DNA of 64,000 bases from Gilvimarinus polysaccharolyticus (GTDB lineage: Bacteria; Pseudomonadota; Gammaproteobacteria; Pseudomonadales; Cellvibrionaceae), in the NCBI RefSeq assembly GCF_001187555.1, contig NZ_LFIJ01000002.1, forward strand, positions 160,716 to 224,715, read 5' to 3'. The notes under the pieces are model-generated. The model was given only the letters and a program-made list of their open reading frames with translations. It did no database searches and had not been told where the DNA came from. Positions within the stretch are counted from its first letter, which is position 1, and each line of letters opens with the position of its first letter. Position numbers and translations under genes: made by a program. Of this stretch, positions 1-8,861 are shown piece by piece.

Positions 1-2064
1 CGGCGCATGGATCAGTAGTTTGGGACGTGCGCGACCGTCGGGCTGGTCGGATACAGGTGCCCCATATTGATCTCGGGCGTGACGGTGTAGCCGCCCGGAA
101 CGTTGAACCAAATCATCAATCAGGCACAAATCGCTGATCATTACATCTGCGTCCGCGTCGAGACTTTCTTGAAATACTTGAGTCGCTATTAACACCCGGC
201 CCGCTCGCTGTTCTTGCGTTGAGGATTTGCCAAAGTGTTGCATCACCCATGCCTCACGATCTTTGCGATGCTGTAGTACAAACCGACTGTGAAACAACTG
301 ACAATCTTTCGGGTTCGGCAAACGGTCGCGAAGCTGACGGTAAGCCGATATGGCTTCATCCACCGAGTTGCGAATCCAGACGGCACATTGCCCGCGCTCT
401 ACCGCCGCCAACAAATGCTCCACGCACTCGGCTTCACTGTGAATAAAATCAACGGCAACTCTCTTTTCCGTCCCCTCCCGGCAAGGCAGGCGCGCCTCTT
501 GGACAGCATCGTCACCACTAACCCGAGTGGCTAATGGAAAATCGTCGGGCGCTGTATGTTGCAATAGCGCCGGTGACTGACCCAACGTTTGCTGCCAAGC
601 ATTAACCAACCGTTGACGTCGCGCTTGGGGTAAGGTGGCCGTTAGCATAATGATGCTGCCCCCTTGGCTCGCATGCAGCCGCATTACATGCTCCAACAAA
701 GCCAGCATGTATTCATCGGCGGCGTGCACTTCATCAAGTATCAACACTTTTCTGTACAAACCCAAAACCCGCAGCGATTGGTGTCGTTTGGGTAAAATGG
801 CGAGCAATACCTGATCAATGGTTCCTACCCCTACCGGGGCCAACAAGGCCTTCTTGCGACTGTCGGCCAGCCACTGGCTGCAATGCAGTGAGGCGGTGGC
901 TTCACCTTTTTCGTAGGGTTGATCAGTACTACTTTCACCCAGCATTGCCTCCCGAAACCGGTCGTTCATATTCCGCGCGCCATGGGCCAAAACAATACTC
1001 GGCACAGCGTTCTCTGACCCTGCCAACATTTCTTGATAATGCTTCGCTACTCGATCAAACATGGCATTAGAGGTCGCCATAGTAGGCAAACCAAAATATA
1101 AGCCTCGACCAGCGCCCGAAGCCAACAGTCGGTGCGCCAATGTTAACGCGGCCTCGGTTTTACCCGAGCCTGTAAGGTCTTCCAAAATAAATAACTGCGG
1201 CGATGCGTTCACGGACACTTTCTCTGCATAAGATTGCAAGGGCGAGGGGGCAAAAGGAAACAGCGATTGAAAACCATTAAATGGCTGTACGGTTACCGGC
1301 TCAAACACTTCGGTTTTGGTGAGTGCTCGACTAGCCGCTGGCAAGGCCACTTGATGCCAATACTCTTCAAGTGCAATGGGCTGATCGTGATAAGTGAAAA
1401 TATCGCTATCAGAGCCCACCCAATCACAATAAGTCCCCAGCCCCGCCAACAACCAGCTAACTTGTTTTAAACGATCTGAGAATACGTCGTCGGCCCAACA
1501 GCTTGTGGGGAGTTCAGCACCCATCAGACTTTGACAATCTTTAACCCAAGCCTCAGCGGCGGCAACATCTTGCGAGGTTAACTTGAGCGTATCTTTGATG
1601 GTTGTTTCTTGACGTACCGGCCTGCCGTGATGGCCCCAAAAAATCCCGAGGAAGAACTGCAATCGTTGTTTTTCTCTCAGGGTACTGCCTGTTAGTTGAG
1701 CAGTTTTTTGCACTTTCTTCCAGACGTCATACCCTAGCTGATCATGACGACCTCGCTTGCCATCGTAGCTCACACCATTAGGCAGATCGATTTTCACGAG
1801 ACCCGAGGACGCAAAAACACTCTGAAAAGAAGCGGTCATTTTTCCTAGATCATGCAACAGCAAACCAAACAAAAACAAAGCGCGAAACTGCACTGGCTCA
1901 ATATTGAGAAAACCCGCCAAGTCGGCCTCTAGCGTGGGACAACTATCCAGTACCCGGCTCCCAACCGCCGCCACATCCATAAAGTGATAAGGCAACAGGT
2001 GGCACGAAGCCGTCATCCCCTCGGGGTTCTGCGCTTTACCTATGTATTGATAATATGACTGCAT
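1..2064 (-). CDS. cas3: CRISPR-associated helicase/nuclease Cas3, partial at left edge (probably type I-E)
   Basis: Reading the minus strand from the ATG at 2064 gives 688 codons with no stop up to the window edge, so the C-terminus is missing. Cas3 is recruited by Cascade to unwind and degrade target DNA. An N-terminal HD nuclease is visible: His27 (LLPYHFMDVAAVG), His71-Asp72 (LLHDLGK) and a His-His-Gly near residue 145. The SF2 helicase follows: Walker A TGSGKTEA near residue 300, a DEVHAADEY box near 444, LTATLP (motif III), and QRSGRLHRH (motif VI) near 660. The opening and the HD context resemble type I-E Cas3 proteins as I remember them; type I-C cannot be excluded because no Cascade gene is in view. 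A GAGGTG ribosome site lies about 10 nt before the ATG. A WYL regulator sits 129 bp upstream, so cas3 is the first cas gene and the rest should lie to the left. Confidence 0.93.
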   Translation of the reverse strand, partial: MQSYYQYIGKAQNPEGMTASCHLLPYHFMDVAAVGSRVLDSCPTLEADLAGFLNIEPVQFRALFLFGLLLHDLGKMTASFQSVFASSGLVKIDLPNGVSYDGKRGRHDQLGYDVWKKVQKTAQLTGSTLREKQRLQFFLGIFWGHHGRPVRQETTIKDTLKLTSQDVAAAEAWVKDCQSLMGAELPTSCWADDVFSDRLKQVSWLLAGLGTYCDWVGSDSDIFTYHDQPIALEEYWHQVALPAASRALTKTEVFEPVTVQPFNGFQSLFPFAPSPLQSYAEKVSVNASPQLFILEDLTGSGKTEAALTLAHRLLASGAGRGLYFGLPTMATSNAMFDRVAKHYQEMLAGSENAVPSIVLAHGARNMNDRFREAMLGESSTDQPYEKGEATASLHCSQWLADSRKKALLAPVGVGTIDQVLLAILPKRHQSLRVLGLYRKVLILDEVHAADEYMLALLEHVMRLHASQGGSIIMLTATLPQARRQRLVNAWQQTLGQSPALLQHTAPDDFPLATRVSGDDAVQEARLPCREGTEKRVAVDFIHSEAECVEHLLAAVERGQCAVWIRNSVDEAISAYRQLRDRLPNPKDCQLFHSRFVLQHRKDREAWVMQHFGKSSTQEQRAGRVLIATQVFQESLDADADVMISDLCLIDDLVQRSGRLHRHARDQYGAPVSDQPDGRARPKLLIHAP

Positions 2065-2193
2065 TAATACTGTCACCTCGACAATTATTTGTACTTAACT
2101 TACCAACTCGCCCATAACACGCAATACTGTAAAAATAACCCGTATAAACTTCTGACAACCCACCTTAAAACTCACCTGTATTCGGCCGTTTTA

Positions 2194-3021
2194 TCAAAAC
2201 AACCACTGCTTTATGTCAGATAAATTGACGAGCACTAATTGCTGAGCTTCGGGGATGCCGTCTAGCACCTTGGGGTTGATGCGCATCTCTTGCAGTAAAT
2301 ATTGCGCTAGGCAGGCGCGGGTTTGAATGTTGAGTTGGCCGTTTTGCATTTGGTAGTCCACCTCGATCACTTCGCGTTGCGCGGCGTTTAGGCGTGGGTC
2401 GGGCTCGAAGGTTAGCGTGACTTGGGTATTCCACACTGTGTCTTGTGCGGCTGTGTGGGTGGCGGGGCCAGACAAAGTTGCATCACCGCGAAAGCGGCTT
2501 AAGACGAAGTCGCGAAATTGCTTTTTATGTTCGCACCAAGCGCGTAGGTGCCAGCGCAGGCCAGTTTGAATAAGCGCGTGGGGTGCGATGACCCGGCCCT
2601 GCCGACTGGGGTTGGTGAGGGAGACGTAATCGACCTCTAACCGCTGATTGTGGCGTATGGCTTGCGCCACCGCGCGCATAAGCTGTGGCGCTATGGGCCT
2701 GACGGATAACGCGAGGTTATGGATGGGTAGCCGGGCGGTGTTGTGCGCTAGGTCTGGCTGACCGAGCCAAGCGAGGTATTGCTCGGCTTGGGCCGAAATA
2801 AAATACGGCGTAAACGCGCTAAGCGGTAAGAATGCTTTTGCTGCTTCATCGTACTGCAAATTATGTGGGGCCAGCTCGCGGTAGCGTTTTATATCGGTGC
2901 TGGCCTGCTGGCGGGAGATGCCAAAATGCTTTACCAAGACACTGGCGTTTACCGCCCCTTCCCAATAAGCCACTAGCTCTAGGGTTGTTAAACGCAGCTT
3001 TTGCGCGTCGCCAAGTTCCAT
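2194..3021 (-). CDS. WYL-domain transcriptional regulator with N-terminal winged helix (CapW/BrxR-like)
   Basis: 275 aa. Residues about 1-60 form a helix-turn-helix (VLVKHFGISRQQASTDIKRY). Residues about 115-190 are a WYL-type ligand-sensing domain (IRHNQRLEVDYVSLTNPS, then RWHLRAWCEHKKQFRDFVLSRF), and a C-terminal extension domain follows. This is the architecture of the BrxR/CapW regulators that repress BREX, CBASS and other defence operons. It lies directly upstream of cas3 on the same strand, so it probably controls the cas operon in response to a nucleic-acid or nucleotide signal. The 129-bp gap to cas3 could hold a separate cas promoter. An inverted repeat at 3086-3102 in its own promoter region is a candidate operator. 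The family call is firm; the link to CRISPR control is inferred from position. Confidence 0.85.
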   Translation of the reverse strand: MELGDAQKLRLTTLELVAYWEGAVNASVLVKHFGISRQQASTDIKRYRELAPHNLQYDEAAKAFLPLSAFTPYFISAQAEQYLAWLGQPDLAHNTARLPIHNLALSVRPIAPQLMRAVAQAIRHNQRLEVDYVSLTNPSRQGRVIAPHALIQTGLRWHLRAWCEHKKQFRDFVLSRFRGDATLSGPATHTAAQDTVWNTQVTLTFEPDPRLNAAQREVIEVDYQMQNGQLNIQTRACLAQYLLQEMRINPKVLDGIPEAQQLVLVNLSDIKQWLF

Positions 3022-3415
3022 GTAGCGAATCCTTATTGTTTGTGGGGCGCTATCCTATCGTGCACATCAACAGTCAATATTGCCATAACTATCCGGTAGT
3101 TAAAACGATTATGAGAAAACCCAAGGTAACGGCCAGACAAACCCCCAAAAGTGAACCTTAAACTGGGGCGAACGACACAAGCAGCGCTCATTAAATTACT
3201 TACTCTTATTGTTCTTTTTGAGTGTTTCGTTGGCGCACTACTCAATTATTACCCCAAAGGCTTAGTAAAGTTGAGATGTCAGATAAAAATACTTTAACAC
3301 CAGCATTTATACTAGAAGCCGCTGATTAATTGTTATAATTACTTAAACAGATAAAGTGCGACGCTTAAGCAGTATCAGCGCTTAAAAACAATAACCAAAA
3401 TGGTCTACCGCCTAT
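3022..3415. other. Divergent intergenic region between the WYL regulator and the BASS transporter
   Basis: 394 bp without a convincing gene; the short reading frames here look like noise. It holds the inverted repeat at 3086-3102 and, on the minus strand, a possible sigma-70 promoter for the regulator (TTGACT, 17-bp spacer, GATAGC). The right part is AT-rich and should carry the transporter promoter. No strong ribosome site precedes the ATG at 3416. Confidence 0.5.
3086..3102. promoter_or_regulatory. Inverted repeat, candidate operator of the WYL regulator
   Basis: TAACTATCCGGTAGTTA: 6-bp arms TAACTA/TAGTTA around TCCGG, centred about 73 bp upstream of the regulator ATG. It overlaps the -35 side of a possible promoter (TTGACT at about 3071-3076 on the minus strand is just downstream). 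BrxR/CapW proteins are known to bind inverted repeats in their own promoters; that this is such a site is inference. Confidence 0.4.
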
Positions 3416-4330
3416 ATGCGTCCACTCCACCACTTTAATCGGCTGTTTCCCCTTTGGGCTATTGCGCTTGGCATTATTGGTTTTTACTTGCCGGGAGCAT
3501 TTACACCGTTGGCCGCTACTATTACATGGTTGTTGGCGCTGGTAATGTTTGCCATGGGGCTGACGTTATCTCAGGCCGATTTTTATCGCGTAGCGCGCGA
3601 GCCTAAACCAATTCTGCTTGGCCTAGCACTGCAATTTACATTGATGCCGTTGGCGGCCTTGGCTGTATCTCGCGTTTTAGGGTTAAACGCCGAACTGACT
3701 ACCGGCATGGTACTGGTGGGCACAGTTGCCGGCGGTACAGCATCAAATGTAATTACCTGGCTGGCCGGTGGGCGAGTCGCACTGTCGGTATCTATGACGT
3801 TAACGGCCACGCTGGCATCGGTTGTTTTAACGCCGTTGCTAACGTGGTTATTACTGAGCAACAGCGTAGAGATTGATATTCTAGGAATGCTTTGGGGTAT
3901 CGCCAAAATTGTATTGGCACCAATATTAATGGGCGTATTACTGCACCACTGGTTTGCCGCCACAATCAAACGGGTCGAACCGGCCTTGGCCAGTATAGCG
4001 GTGATTTTAATAAGCGTGATTATTGCTATTGTAGTAGCGCTAAACGCTGGGCGGTTAGCCAGCATTGGGCCATTAGTACTAATGGCCGTGGTACTGCACA
4101 ACGGTATTGGATTAACGGCGGGCTACGGAATGGCGTGTTTGTTTAAGTTTGACAAGGCGACCTGCCGCACCATCGCCATTGAAGTCGGTATGCAAAATTC
4201 CGGTTTGGCCGTGGCGTTAGCGCAGCAGTTTTTTACCGCCAGCGCGGCATTACCCGGCGCCCTATTTTCTGTTTGGCATAATGTGTCTGGATCGTTATTG
4301 GCAAGCTGGTGGCGAAGACGCAGTGAGTAA
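3416..4330 (+). CDS. Bile acid:sodium symporter family (BASS) transporter
   Basis: 304 aa, about nine to ten hydrophobic segments, an inner-membrane transporter. Family signatures are visible: the segment GTVAGGTASNVITWLAGG in the first half and EVGMQNSGLAVALA near residue 255, which in BASS proteins belong to the crossed helices forming the sodium sites. Members carry bile acids, pyruvate, pantothenate (PanS) or other organic acids with Na+. The sequence does not reveal the substrate. Pantothenate is a weak suggestion, since panC-panD are about 5 kb away but not in the same operon. The ATG at 3416 is the only reasonable start, although its ribosome site is poor. It converges with the CDF gene, with a hairpin at 4345-4375 between them. 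Confidence 0.85.
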   Translation: MRPLHHFNRLFPLWAIALGIIGFYLPGAFTPLAATITWLLALVMFAMGLTLSQADFYRVAREPKPILLGLALQFTLMPLAALAVSRVLGLNAELTTGMVLVGTVAGGTASNVITWLAGGRVALSVSMTLTATLASVVLTPLLTWLLLSNSVEIDILGMLWGIAKIVLAPILMGVLLHHWFAATIKRVEPALASIAVILISVIIAIVVALNAGRLASIGPLVLMAVVLHNGIGLTAGYGMACLFKFDKATCRTIAIEVGMQNSGLAVALAQQFFTASAALPGALFSVWHNVSGSLLASWWRRRSE

Positions 4331-4344
4331 CATAAAGCCATTGG

Positions 4345-4375
4345 CAGCCTTAATTAAGCATATTAACCAAGGCTG
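4345..4375. terminator. Possible bidirectional terminator between BASS and CDF genes
   Basis: CAGCCTT and AAGGCTG form a 7-bp stem with a 17-nt AT-rich loop between convergent genes. There is no clear T-tract on either side, so this is weak. Confidence 0.3.
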
Positions 4376-4401
4376 TCGCGCGCTTAGGATCGAGCTGGAA
4401 C

Positions 4402-5307
4402 TTATGGTTCAGCCACACTCACCTCAATAACTACATGGCTTAAATGACCTACGTCCGACAACTGGGCTTTATATTGTGTTGGGCTAAGCGGCTTGGATGC
4501 CACGACGCACACGCTGGCCGCATTGCGCCCCGGTGCCAAAGGCCAGACGTGTAAGTCGGTGATTTGGGTGTACTGGTCTGTAAGCGCCGCGCGTATCTCG
4601 GCGGCGGTGTGATCGTGCTCGGTGCTATCAAGCAGAATACCGCTGGTATCTTTGATCAAACCGTAAGCCCAACGCAAGATGACGACAGCACCGACAATTC
4701 CCATCAGGGCGTCCATCCAGATCCAACCCAATTTGCGGCCAAAAAACAACGCAATAATGGCGAGCACTGAGGTAAGTGCATCGGCCAGCACATGCATATA
4801 GGCGGCGCGCAGATTATGATCGTGGTGATGGGTATGGCCGTGATGATCGTGGTCGTGATGATTATGCCCCTGGTGCAACAACCAGCCGCTCACCAAGTTA
4901 ACCACTAAACCAATCACGGCGACCAGCATCGCTTGCGAGTAGGCAATTTGATGCGGTTGAAAAAAACGCATGACGGATTCGACAATCATCACCGCCGCGA
5001 CCACCCCCAAGGCAACGGCGCTGGCAAAACCGCCCAGCACACTGACTTTGCCGGTGCCGTAACTAAAGCGTGGGTTATTAGCATGACGCCGCGCGTACGA
5101 GTAGGCAAACAAGGTAATACCAAACGCGCCTACATGGGTTGCCATATGCCAGCCGTCGGCTAGCAGTGCCATCGAGCCATATAAAATACCGGCGGCAATT
5201 TCGATCACCATCATTACTGCCGTAAGCAATACCACAATGCGGGTACGAGTTTCGGCGCGGTTATGATTTGGGTTTAGCGGTTCAGGCTGGGAGCACTGGC
5301 TTGTCAT
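4402..5307 (-). CDS. Cation diffusion facilitator, DmeF-like divalent metal exporter
   Basis: 301 aa. Six membrane segments followed by a cytoplasmic ferredoxin-like domain (TDLHVWPLAPGRNAASVCVV). Metal-site residues are visible in TM2 (Asp51, His54, His58 in LADGWHMATH) and TM5 (His172, Asp176 in HVLADALTSV). The TM2 pattern with a second His resembles the DmeF/cobalt-nickel group more than the Zn-type HxxxD group. A His-rich cytoplasmic loop at residues 145-164 fits Co/Ni/Zn binding. It exports divalent metal in exchange for protons across the inner membrane. Only 4 bp separate it from the small membrane gene upstream, so the two are probably co-transcribed. Metal specificity is inferred. 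Confidence 0.88.
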   Translation of the reverse strand: MTSQCSQPEPLNPNHNRAETRTRIVVLLTAVMMVIEIAAGILYGSMALLADGWHMATHVGAFGITLFAYSYARRHANNPRFSYGTGKVSVLGGFASAVALGVVAAVMIVESVMRFFQPHQIAYSQAMLVAVIGLVVNLVSGWLLHQGHNHHDHDHHGHTHHHDHNLRAAYMHVLADALTSVLAIIALFFGRKLGWIWMDALMGIVGAVVILRWAYGLIKDTSGILLDSTEHDHTAAEIRAALTDQYTQITDLHVWPLAPGRNAASVCVVASKPLSPTQYKAQLSDVGHLSHVVIEVSVAEP

Positions 5308-5311
5308 AGCT

Positions 5312-5521
5312 TTACCGGTGACGGTTACGCAGGCCGTTAATCATAAAAATTATCGCCGGAATCATGCAGGCTACGCCTATTAAAATATATACGATTCCGT
5401 CGTTTTCAAAGCGTAGGTTTGCCGGTAATAAATCAACATCAGCAAAGTGCATTGTCATGCCAAGGCCGATGAATAGGCAGCCGATCATATCTAAAATAAG
5501 TAAATGCAGTGGTAGTTTCAC
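5312..5521 (-). CDS. Small two-helix membrane protein, unknown function
   Basis: 69 aa with two hydrophobic helices (about residues 4-24 and 43-63), a short polar loop and a basic tail (RNRHR). I do not recognise a family with certainty; the topology is similar to DUF1418-type proteins. It precedes the CDF metal exporter by 4 bp on the same strand, so it is translated together with it and could be an accessory membrane subunit. The function is unknown. Confidence 0.65.
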   Translation of the reverse strand: MKLPLHLLILDMIGCLFIGLGMTMHFADVDLLPANLRFENDGIVYILIGVACMIPAIIFMINGLRNRHR

Positions 5522-5577
5522 GACGATATTCCTTTTTGATGTTTGGCGTTAATAACGCGGTTTTTATAATTCATATG

Positions 5578-6150
5578 TTAGGTATGTTTTGAATGTTGCT
5601 CCCAATTTTCTTGGCGTTTTTTCTCGCTCTTTTTAAGCAGTACATAAGTAGCACCACTGGCGCCATGATGTTTTTGTGCCGAGTGAAATGCCAGCACTTC
5701 ATCAATGCAAGGCAGCCAATTGGCGACACAACTTTTTAGCAGGGCCGGTTGCTCGCGACCCTCGCCTTTACCGTGGGTAATTAGAGCGCAGCGAATATCG
5801 TGTTCCATACAATCGCGAATAAACTGAAACAGTGCTGTGCGAGCTTGCTCTACCGTCATGCGGTGTAAATCTAAGCGGGCATCAAAACCGTACTTGCCCA
5901 AGCGCAAGTTTTTATACACGCCGTGCTGCACCCCTGCGCGGCGAAAATCGAGAATATCCAGCGGGCCTACCGGGTCGATATGGTCGGCGCTTAAAAAGTT
6001 GGTGTCTTGCTCGGTAATAGCTTGGGCGGCAGCGCGCCGTTGCTTAAGCGTATCGGCAATAACGGGCTGGCGTTTAAGGGCAACCTTGGGATTGGCCTTT
6101 AAGCGCTTAACGTCTTGCATTTGTTGGCGGAACAGATCGTCGTCACTCAT
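5578..6150 (-). CDS. Smr-domain DNA/RNA endonuclease (SmrA/YdaL-like)
   Basis: 190 aa. The C-terminal Smr domain covers about residues 90-175: LDLHRMTVEQARTAL holds the conserved DxHG-like entry strand, followed by CALITHGKGEG and the closing HHGASGATYVLL segment. Smr domains are nicking endonucleases, and stand-alone versions in proteobacteria act on DNA or on mRNA of stalled ribosomes. The N-terminal 80 residues are charged and low in structure (KRLKANPKVALKRQPV), as in gammaproteobacterial SmrA/SmrB. It is a single gene between the DUF pair and acs. Whether it belongs to the SmrA or SmrB line cannot be told by eye. Confidence 0.88.
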   Translation of the reverse strand: MSDDDLFRQQMQDVKRLKANPKVALKRQPVIADTLKQRRAAAQAITEQDTNFLSADHIDPVGPLDILDFRRAGVQHGVYKNLRLGKYGFDARLDLHRMTVEQARTALFQFIRDCMEHDIRCALITHGKGEGREQPALLKSCVANWLPCIDEVLAFHSAQKHHGASGATYVLLKKSEKKRQENWEQHSKHT

Positions 6151-6208
6151 AGCGGCCGTTACATGGTTGTCGTGTAGCGCTTATTATGCCAGCTTGAGTA
6201 AGCAGGGG

Positions 6209-6243
6209 AAAACGCCTTGCGAGCCAGTGGCCCGCAAGGCGTT
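6209..6243 (-). terminator. Rho-independent terminator of acs
   Basis: CGCCTTGCG (6213-6221) and CGCAAGGCG (6233-6241) form a perfect 9-bp stem. On the minus strand it is followed by TTTTCCCC. It lies 11 bp past the acs stop. Confidence 0.8.
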
Positions 6244-6251
6244 AGACAGGG

Positions 6252-8186
6252 CTATCGGTTAATGCGGTTTTCGATCAGGTCGTCGACCACGCCGGGATCG
6301 GCCAAGGTTGAGGTATCGCCTAATGTATCCAGCTCGTTAGCGGCGATTTTACGTAAAATACGACGCATAATTTTACCCGAGCGGGTTTTAGGTAACCCCG
6401 GTGCCCACTGGATGATATCGGGCCTAGCAATGGCGCCAATCTCTTCTACGCACTGTTGCAGCAACGCTTTTTTAAGCTCGTCACTGGGCTCGGCGCCTTC
6501 CATTAAGGTGACATAGGCGTAAATGCCTTGGCCTTTAATGTCGTGCGGATAACCCACAACCGCGGCCTCGGCCACAAGCTCGTGTAACACTAGGGCGCTT
6601 TCGACTTCGGCGGTACCCATGCGATGGCCCGAGACATTCAGCACATCATCGACTCGGCCGGTAATCCAGTAGTAACCATCGGCATCGCGGCGTGCGCCAT
6701 CGCCAGTAAAATAATAACCGGGGTAGGTGGAGTAGTAGGTGTCGATACAGCGCTGATGATCGCCATATACGGTGCGCAACTGGCTGGGCCAGCTAGCTTT
6801 AATGGCTAAGCTACCCTCGCCCGCGCCGTCGACCTCATTGCCATCGGCATCGAGCAGTACCGGCTGAACACCAAAAAACGGGAAGGTACACGAGCCAGGC
6901 TTAAGGTCGGTGGCACCGGGTAATGGTGTCATCATGTGCGCACCCGTCTCGGTTTGCCACCAAGTGTCCATAATTGGGCAGCGCTCATCGCCCACCACAC
7001 GGTAGTACCATTGCCATGCCTCGGGGTTAATCGGCTCGCCGACACTACCCAAAATACGCAGGGATTTACGCGAGGTACGGGTCACAAACTCATCGCCAGC
7101 GCCCATAAGCGCACGCACAGCGGTTGGTGCCGTGTAAAAGCTGTTAACGCCATGCTTATCGATCACTTGCCAGCAGCGCGAGGCATCGGGGTATGTGGGC
7201 ACCCCTTCAAACATTAAAGTGGTGGCACCGTTGGCCAGCGGCCCGTACACGATGTAGCTGTGGCCAGTTACCCAGCCGACATCGGCGGTACACCAATAGA
7301 TGTCACCATCGCGATAATCAAATACATATTTGTGGGTCATGGCCGCTTGTAGCAAATAGCCGCCAGTGGTGTGCAGTACACCCTTGGGTTTACCGGTAGA
7401 GCCCGAGGTATAAAGAATAAACAACGGGTGTTCGGCGTCTACCCACTCAGGCTCGCACTGATTGGGCGCCGCATCTACCGCGTCGCGGTACCAAATATCG
7501 CGGGCATCACTCCAATCAATGTCGCCGCCGGTGCGCTTAACCACCAAACAGGTGTGAACGCCGGGGCAGCCGGCTAAGGCTTTATCGGCATTGGCTTTTA
7601 GGGGGACTTTTTTGCCGCCGCGCAGACCTTCGTCGGCGGTAATCAGCACCTGGCAATCGGCATTCAGCATCCGATCTTTTAGTGCATCGGGTGAAAACCC
7701 ACCAAACACAACCGAGTGCACAGCACCAACCCGAGCGCAGGCAAGCATGGCGTAACAGGCTTCGGGGATCATCGGCATATACAGGCACACACGATCGCCT
7801 TTTTTAACACCACGCTCACGCAAGACGTTGGCTAGGCGGCATACTTCGGTGTGCAGCTGTTGGTAGCTTATAAGCTGGTCATCGGCGGGGTCGTCGCCCT
7901 CCCAAATAATCGCGGTTTGCTCGGCGCGCGTGGCTAGGTGACGATCGATGCAGTTGACGCTAACGTTAAGCTTGCCGCCCAAAAACCAAGCGACTTCGCC
8001 CTGGCTTAAATCACTTTTACAGACGGTGTGCCATTTTTCTTGCCACGTTAAAAACTGCTCGGCTTGTTCAGCCCAAAAGGTATCTGGGTCTTCAACCGAT
8101 TGGCGATAGAGCTCTTGGTAGCGATCTTTGTCGATCAAAGCATCGCGTTGTAGCTCAGCCGATACGGGGTAAACTTGCTCGGTCAT
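6252..8186 (-). CDS. acs: Acetyl-CoA synthetase (AMP-forming)
   Basis: 644 aa, the full length of the family. It activates acetate with ATP and CoA to acetyl-CoA in the cytoplasm. Visible motifs: the AMP-binding P-loop [51 protein letters not shown], and the C-terminal [14 protein letters not shown] whose first Lys in that last motif (after GSGK/RSGK) is the catalytic and acetylation-regulated lysine of the family. Two in-frame ATGs exist at 8192 and 8186. GGAG lies 9 nt before the second and only 3 nt before the first, so 8186 is preferred. A perfect 14-bp palindrome upstream (8262-8275) may be a regulatory site. Expected role: acetate scavenging. Confidence 0.96.
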   Translation of the reverse strand: MTEQVYPVSAELQRDALIDKDRYQELYRQSVEDPDTFWAEQAEQFLTWQEKWHTVCKSDLSQGEVAWFLGGKLNVSVNCIDRHLATRAEQTAIIWEGDDPADDQLISYQQLHTEVCRLANVLRERGVKKGDRVCLYMPMIPEACYAMLACARVGAVHSVVFGGFSPDALKDRMLNADCQVLITADEGLRGGKKVPLKANADKALAGCPGVHTCLVVKRTGGDIDWSDARDIWYRDAVDAAPNQCEPEWVDAEHPLFILYTSGSTGKPKGVLHTTGGYLLQAAMTHKYVFDYRDGDIYWCTADVGWVTGHSYIVYGPLANGATTLMFEGVPTYPDASRCWQVIDKHGVNSFYTAPTAVRALMGAGDEFVTRTSRKSLRILGSVGEPINPEAWQWYYRVVGDERCPIMDTWWQTETGAHMMTPLPGATDLKPGSCTFPFFGVQPVLLDADGNEVDGAGEGSLAIKASWPSQLRTVYGDHQRCIDTYYSTYPGYYFTGDGARRDADGYYWITGRVDDVLNVSGHRMGTAEVESALVLHELVAEAAVVGYPHDIKGQGIYAYVTLMEGAEPSDELKKALLQQCVEEIGAIARPDIIQWAPGLPKTRSGKIMRRILRKIAANELDTLGDTSTLADPGVVDDLIENRINR

Positions 8187-8261
8187 ACACATAATCTCCG
8201 CGCGTGAGTACTGTTATCTAGTTGTTCTTAGAGCTTAACAGCCATCGGCCATTTGCGCTAT

Positions 8262-8275
8262 AGACAACGTTGTCT
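8262..8275. promoter_or_regulatory. 14-bp perfect palindrome upstream of acs
   Basis: AGACAACGTTGTCT lies 76 bp before the chosen acs start. A perfect palindrome of this length in a promoter region suggests a dimeric regulator, for example a LuxR-type acetate response regulator. The identity is not known. Confidence 0.35.
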
Positions 8276-8356
8276 TTACGGCAAAAAATAGGGCCGATAA
8301 AATCCAGCCGGTATTCACCAGCCAAAAAAACTGTGCGGATGTGTATTGGTTCTAAA

Positions 8357-8373
8357 CCGCCCGCATTGGGCGG
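8357..8373 (-). terminator. Hairpin downstream of panD
   Basis: CCGCCC and GGGCGG with a 5-nt loop (gcatt on the plus strand), about 50 bp past the panD stop. On the minus strand only TTT follows, so termination is possible but weak. Confidence 0.35.
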
Positions 8374-8422
8374 CTATTGCGCGCGCCGCCCCAACCGGAC
8401 CGGGCGCTACTCAGATAGGTGC

Positions 8423-8803
8423 TTAGACAACTTGCATAGGAATGGTATTGGTGCTGCGCTCAACTTGATTGGATTCATTTAAATACACTAACCGAGGCTT
8501 ATAGTTTTCCAGCTCTGCTTGGCTGTATTGGCCAAAGGTGGCAATGATAACCCGATCGCCCACTTGCACTTTACGCGCGGCCGCACCATTCATAGAAATA
8601 GTGCCCGAGCCAGGCTCGGCCAAAATAATATAGGTGGTAAAGCGCTCGCCGTTGTTAACGTTGTAAATGTCAATTTGCTCAAACTCACGTAGCCCCGCCA
8701 ACTCGACTAAGTCGGCGTCGATAGCGCAAGAACCGTCGTACCACAGCTCTGCCTGGGTGACTGCAGCCATGTGGAGTTTGCCTTTAAGCATGTTAGAGAG
8801 CAT
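8423..8803 (-). CDS. panD: Aspartate 1-decarboxylase proenzyme
   Basis: 126 aa, the usual length. It decarboxylates aspartate to beta-alanine for pantothenate synthesis. The self-cleavage site is clear: Gly24-Ser25 in YDGSCAID, where Ser25 becomes the pyruvoyl group, the same numbering as the E. coli enzyme. The later [17 protein letters not shown] segment is also typical. The start at 8803 is supported by AGGAGG 5 nt upstream. panC lies 58 bp upstream on the same strand, so panC-panD form one operon supplying both the substrate and the ligase of pantothenate synthesis. panB is not adjacent. Confidence 0.97.
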   Translation of the reverse strand: MLSNMLKGKLHMAAVTQAELWYDGSCAIDADLVELAGLREFEQIDIYNVNNGERFTTYIILAEPGSGTISMNGAAARKVQVGDRVIIATFGQYSQAELENYKPRLVYLNESNQVERSTNTIPMQVV

Positions 8804-8861
8804 GTGCCCCTCCTGTGTTTGTCTAATAACTACTCGGTAGCGCCGGTGGTTAAGGTGAACG

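Noticed and set aside
219-1470. Short plus-strand reading frames (60-81 aa) in the first 1.5 kb
   Set aside because: They lie opposite the continuous minus-strand cas3 frame, which carries all the domain motifs; no ribosome sites or family features.
3033-3245. Minus-strand 70-aa frame and plus-strand 109-aa frame upstream of the WYL gene
   Set aside because: No ribosome site, composition of random translation, and one overlaps the WYL gene.
3583-4101. 172-aa minus-strand frame inside the BASS transporter gene
   Set aside because: It is the antisense shadow of a gene with clear BASS motifs.
5837-6262. 141-aa plus-strand frame over the Smr gene
   Set aside because: Antisense shadow; the Smr frame has conserved motifs.
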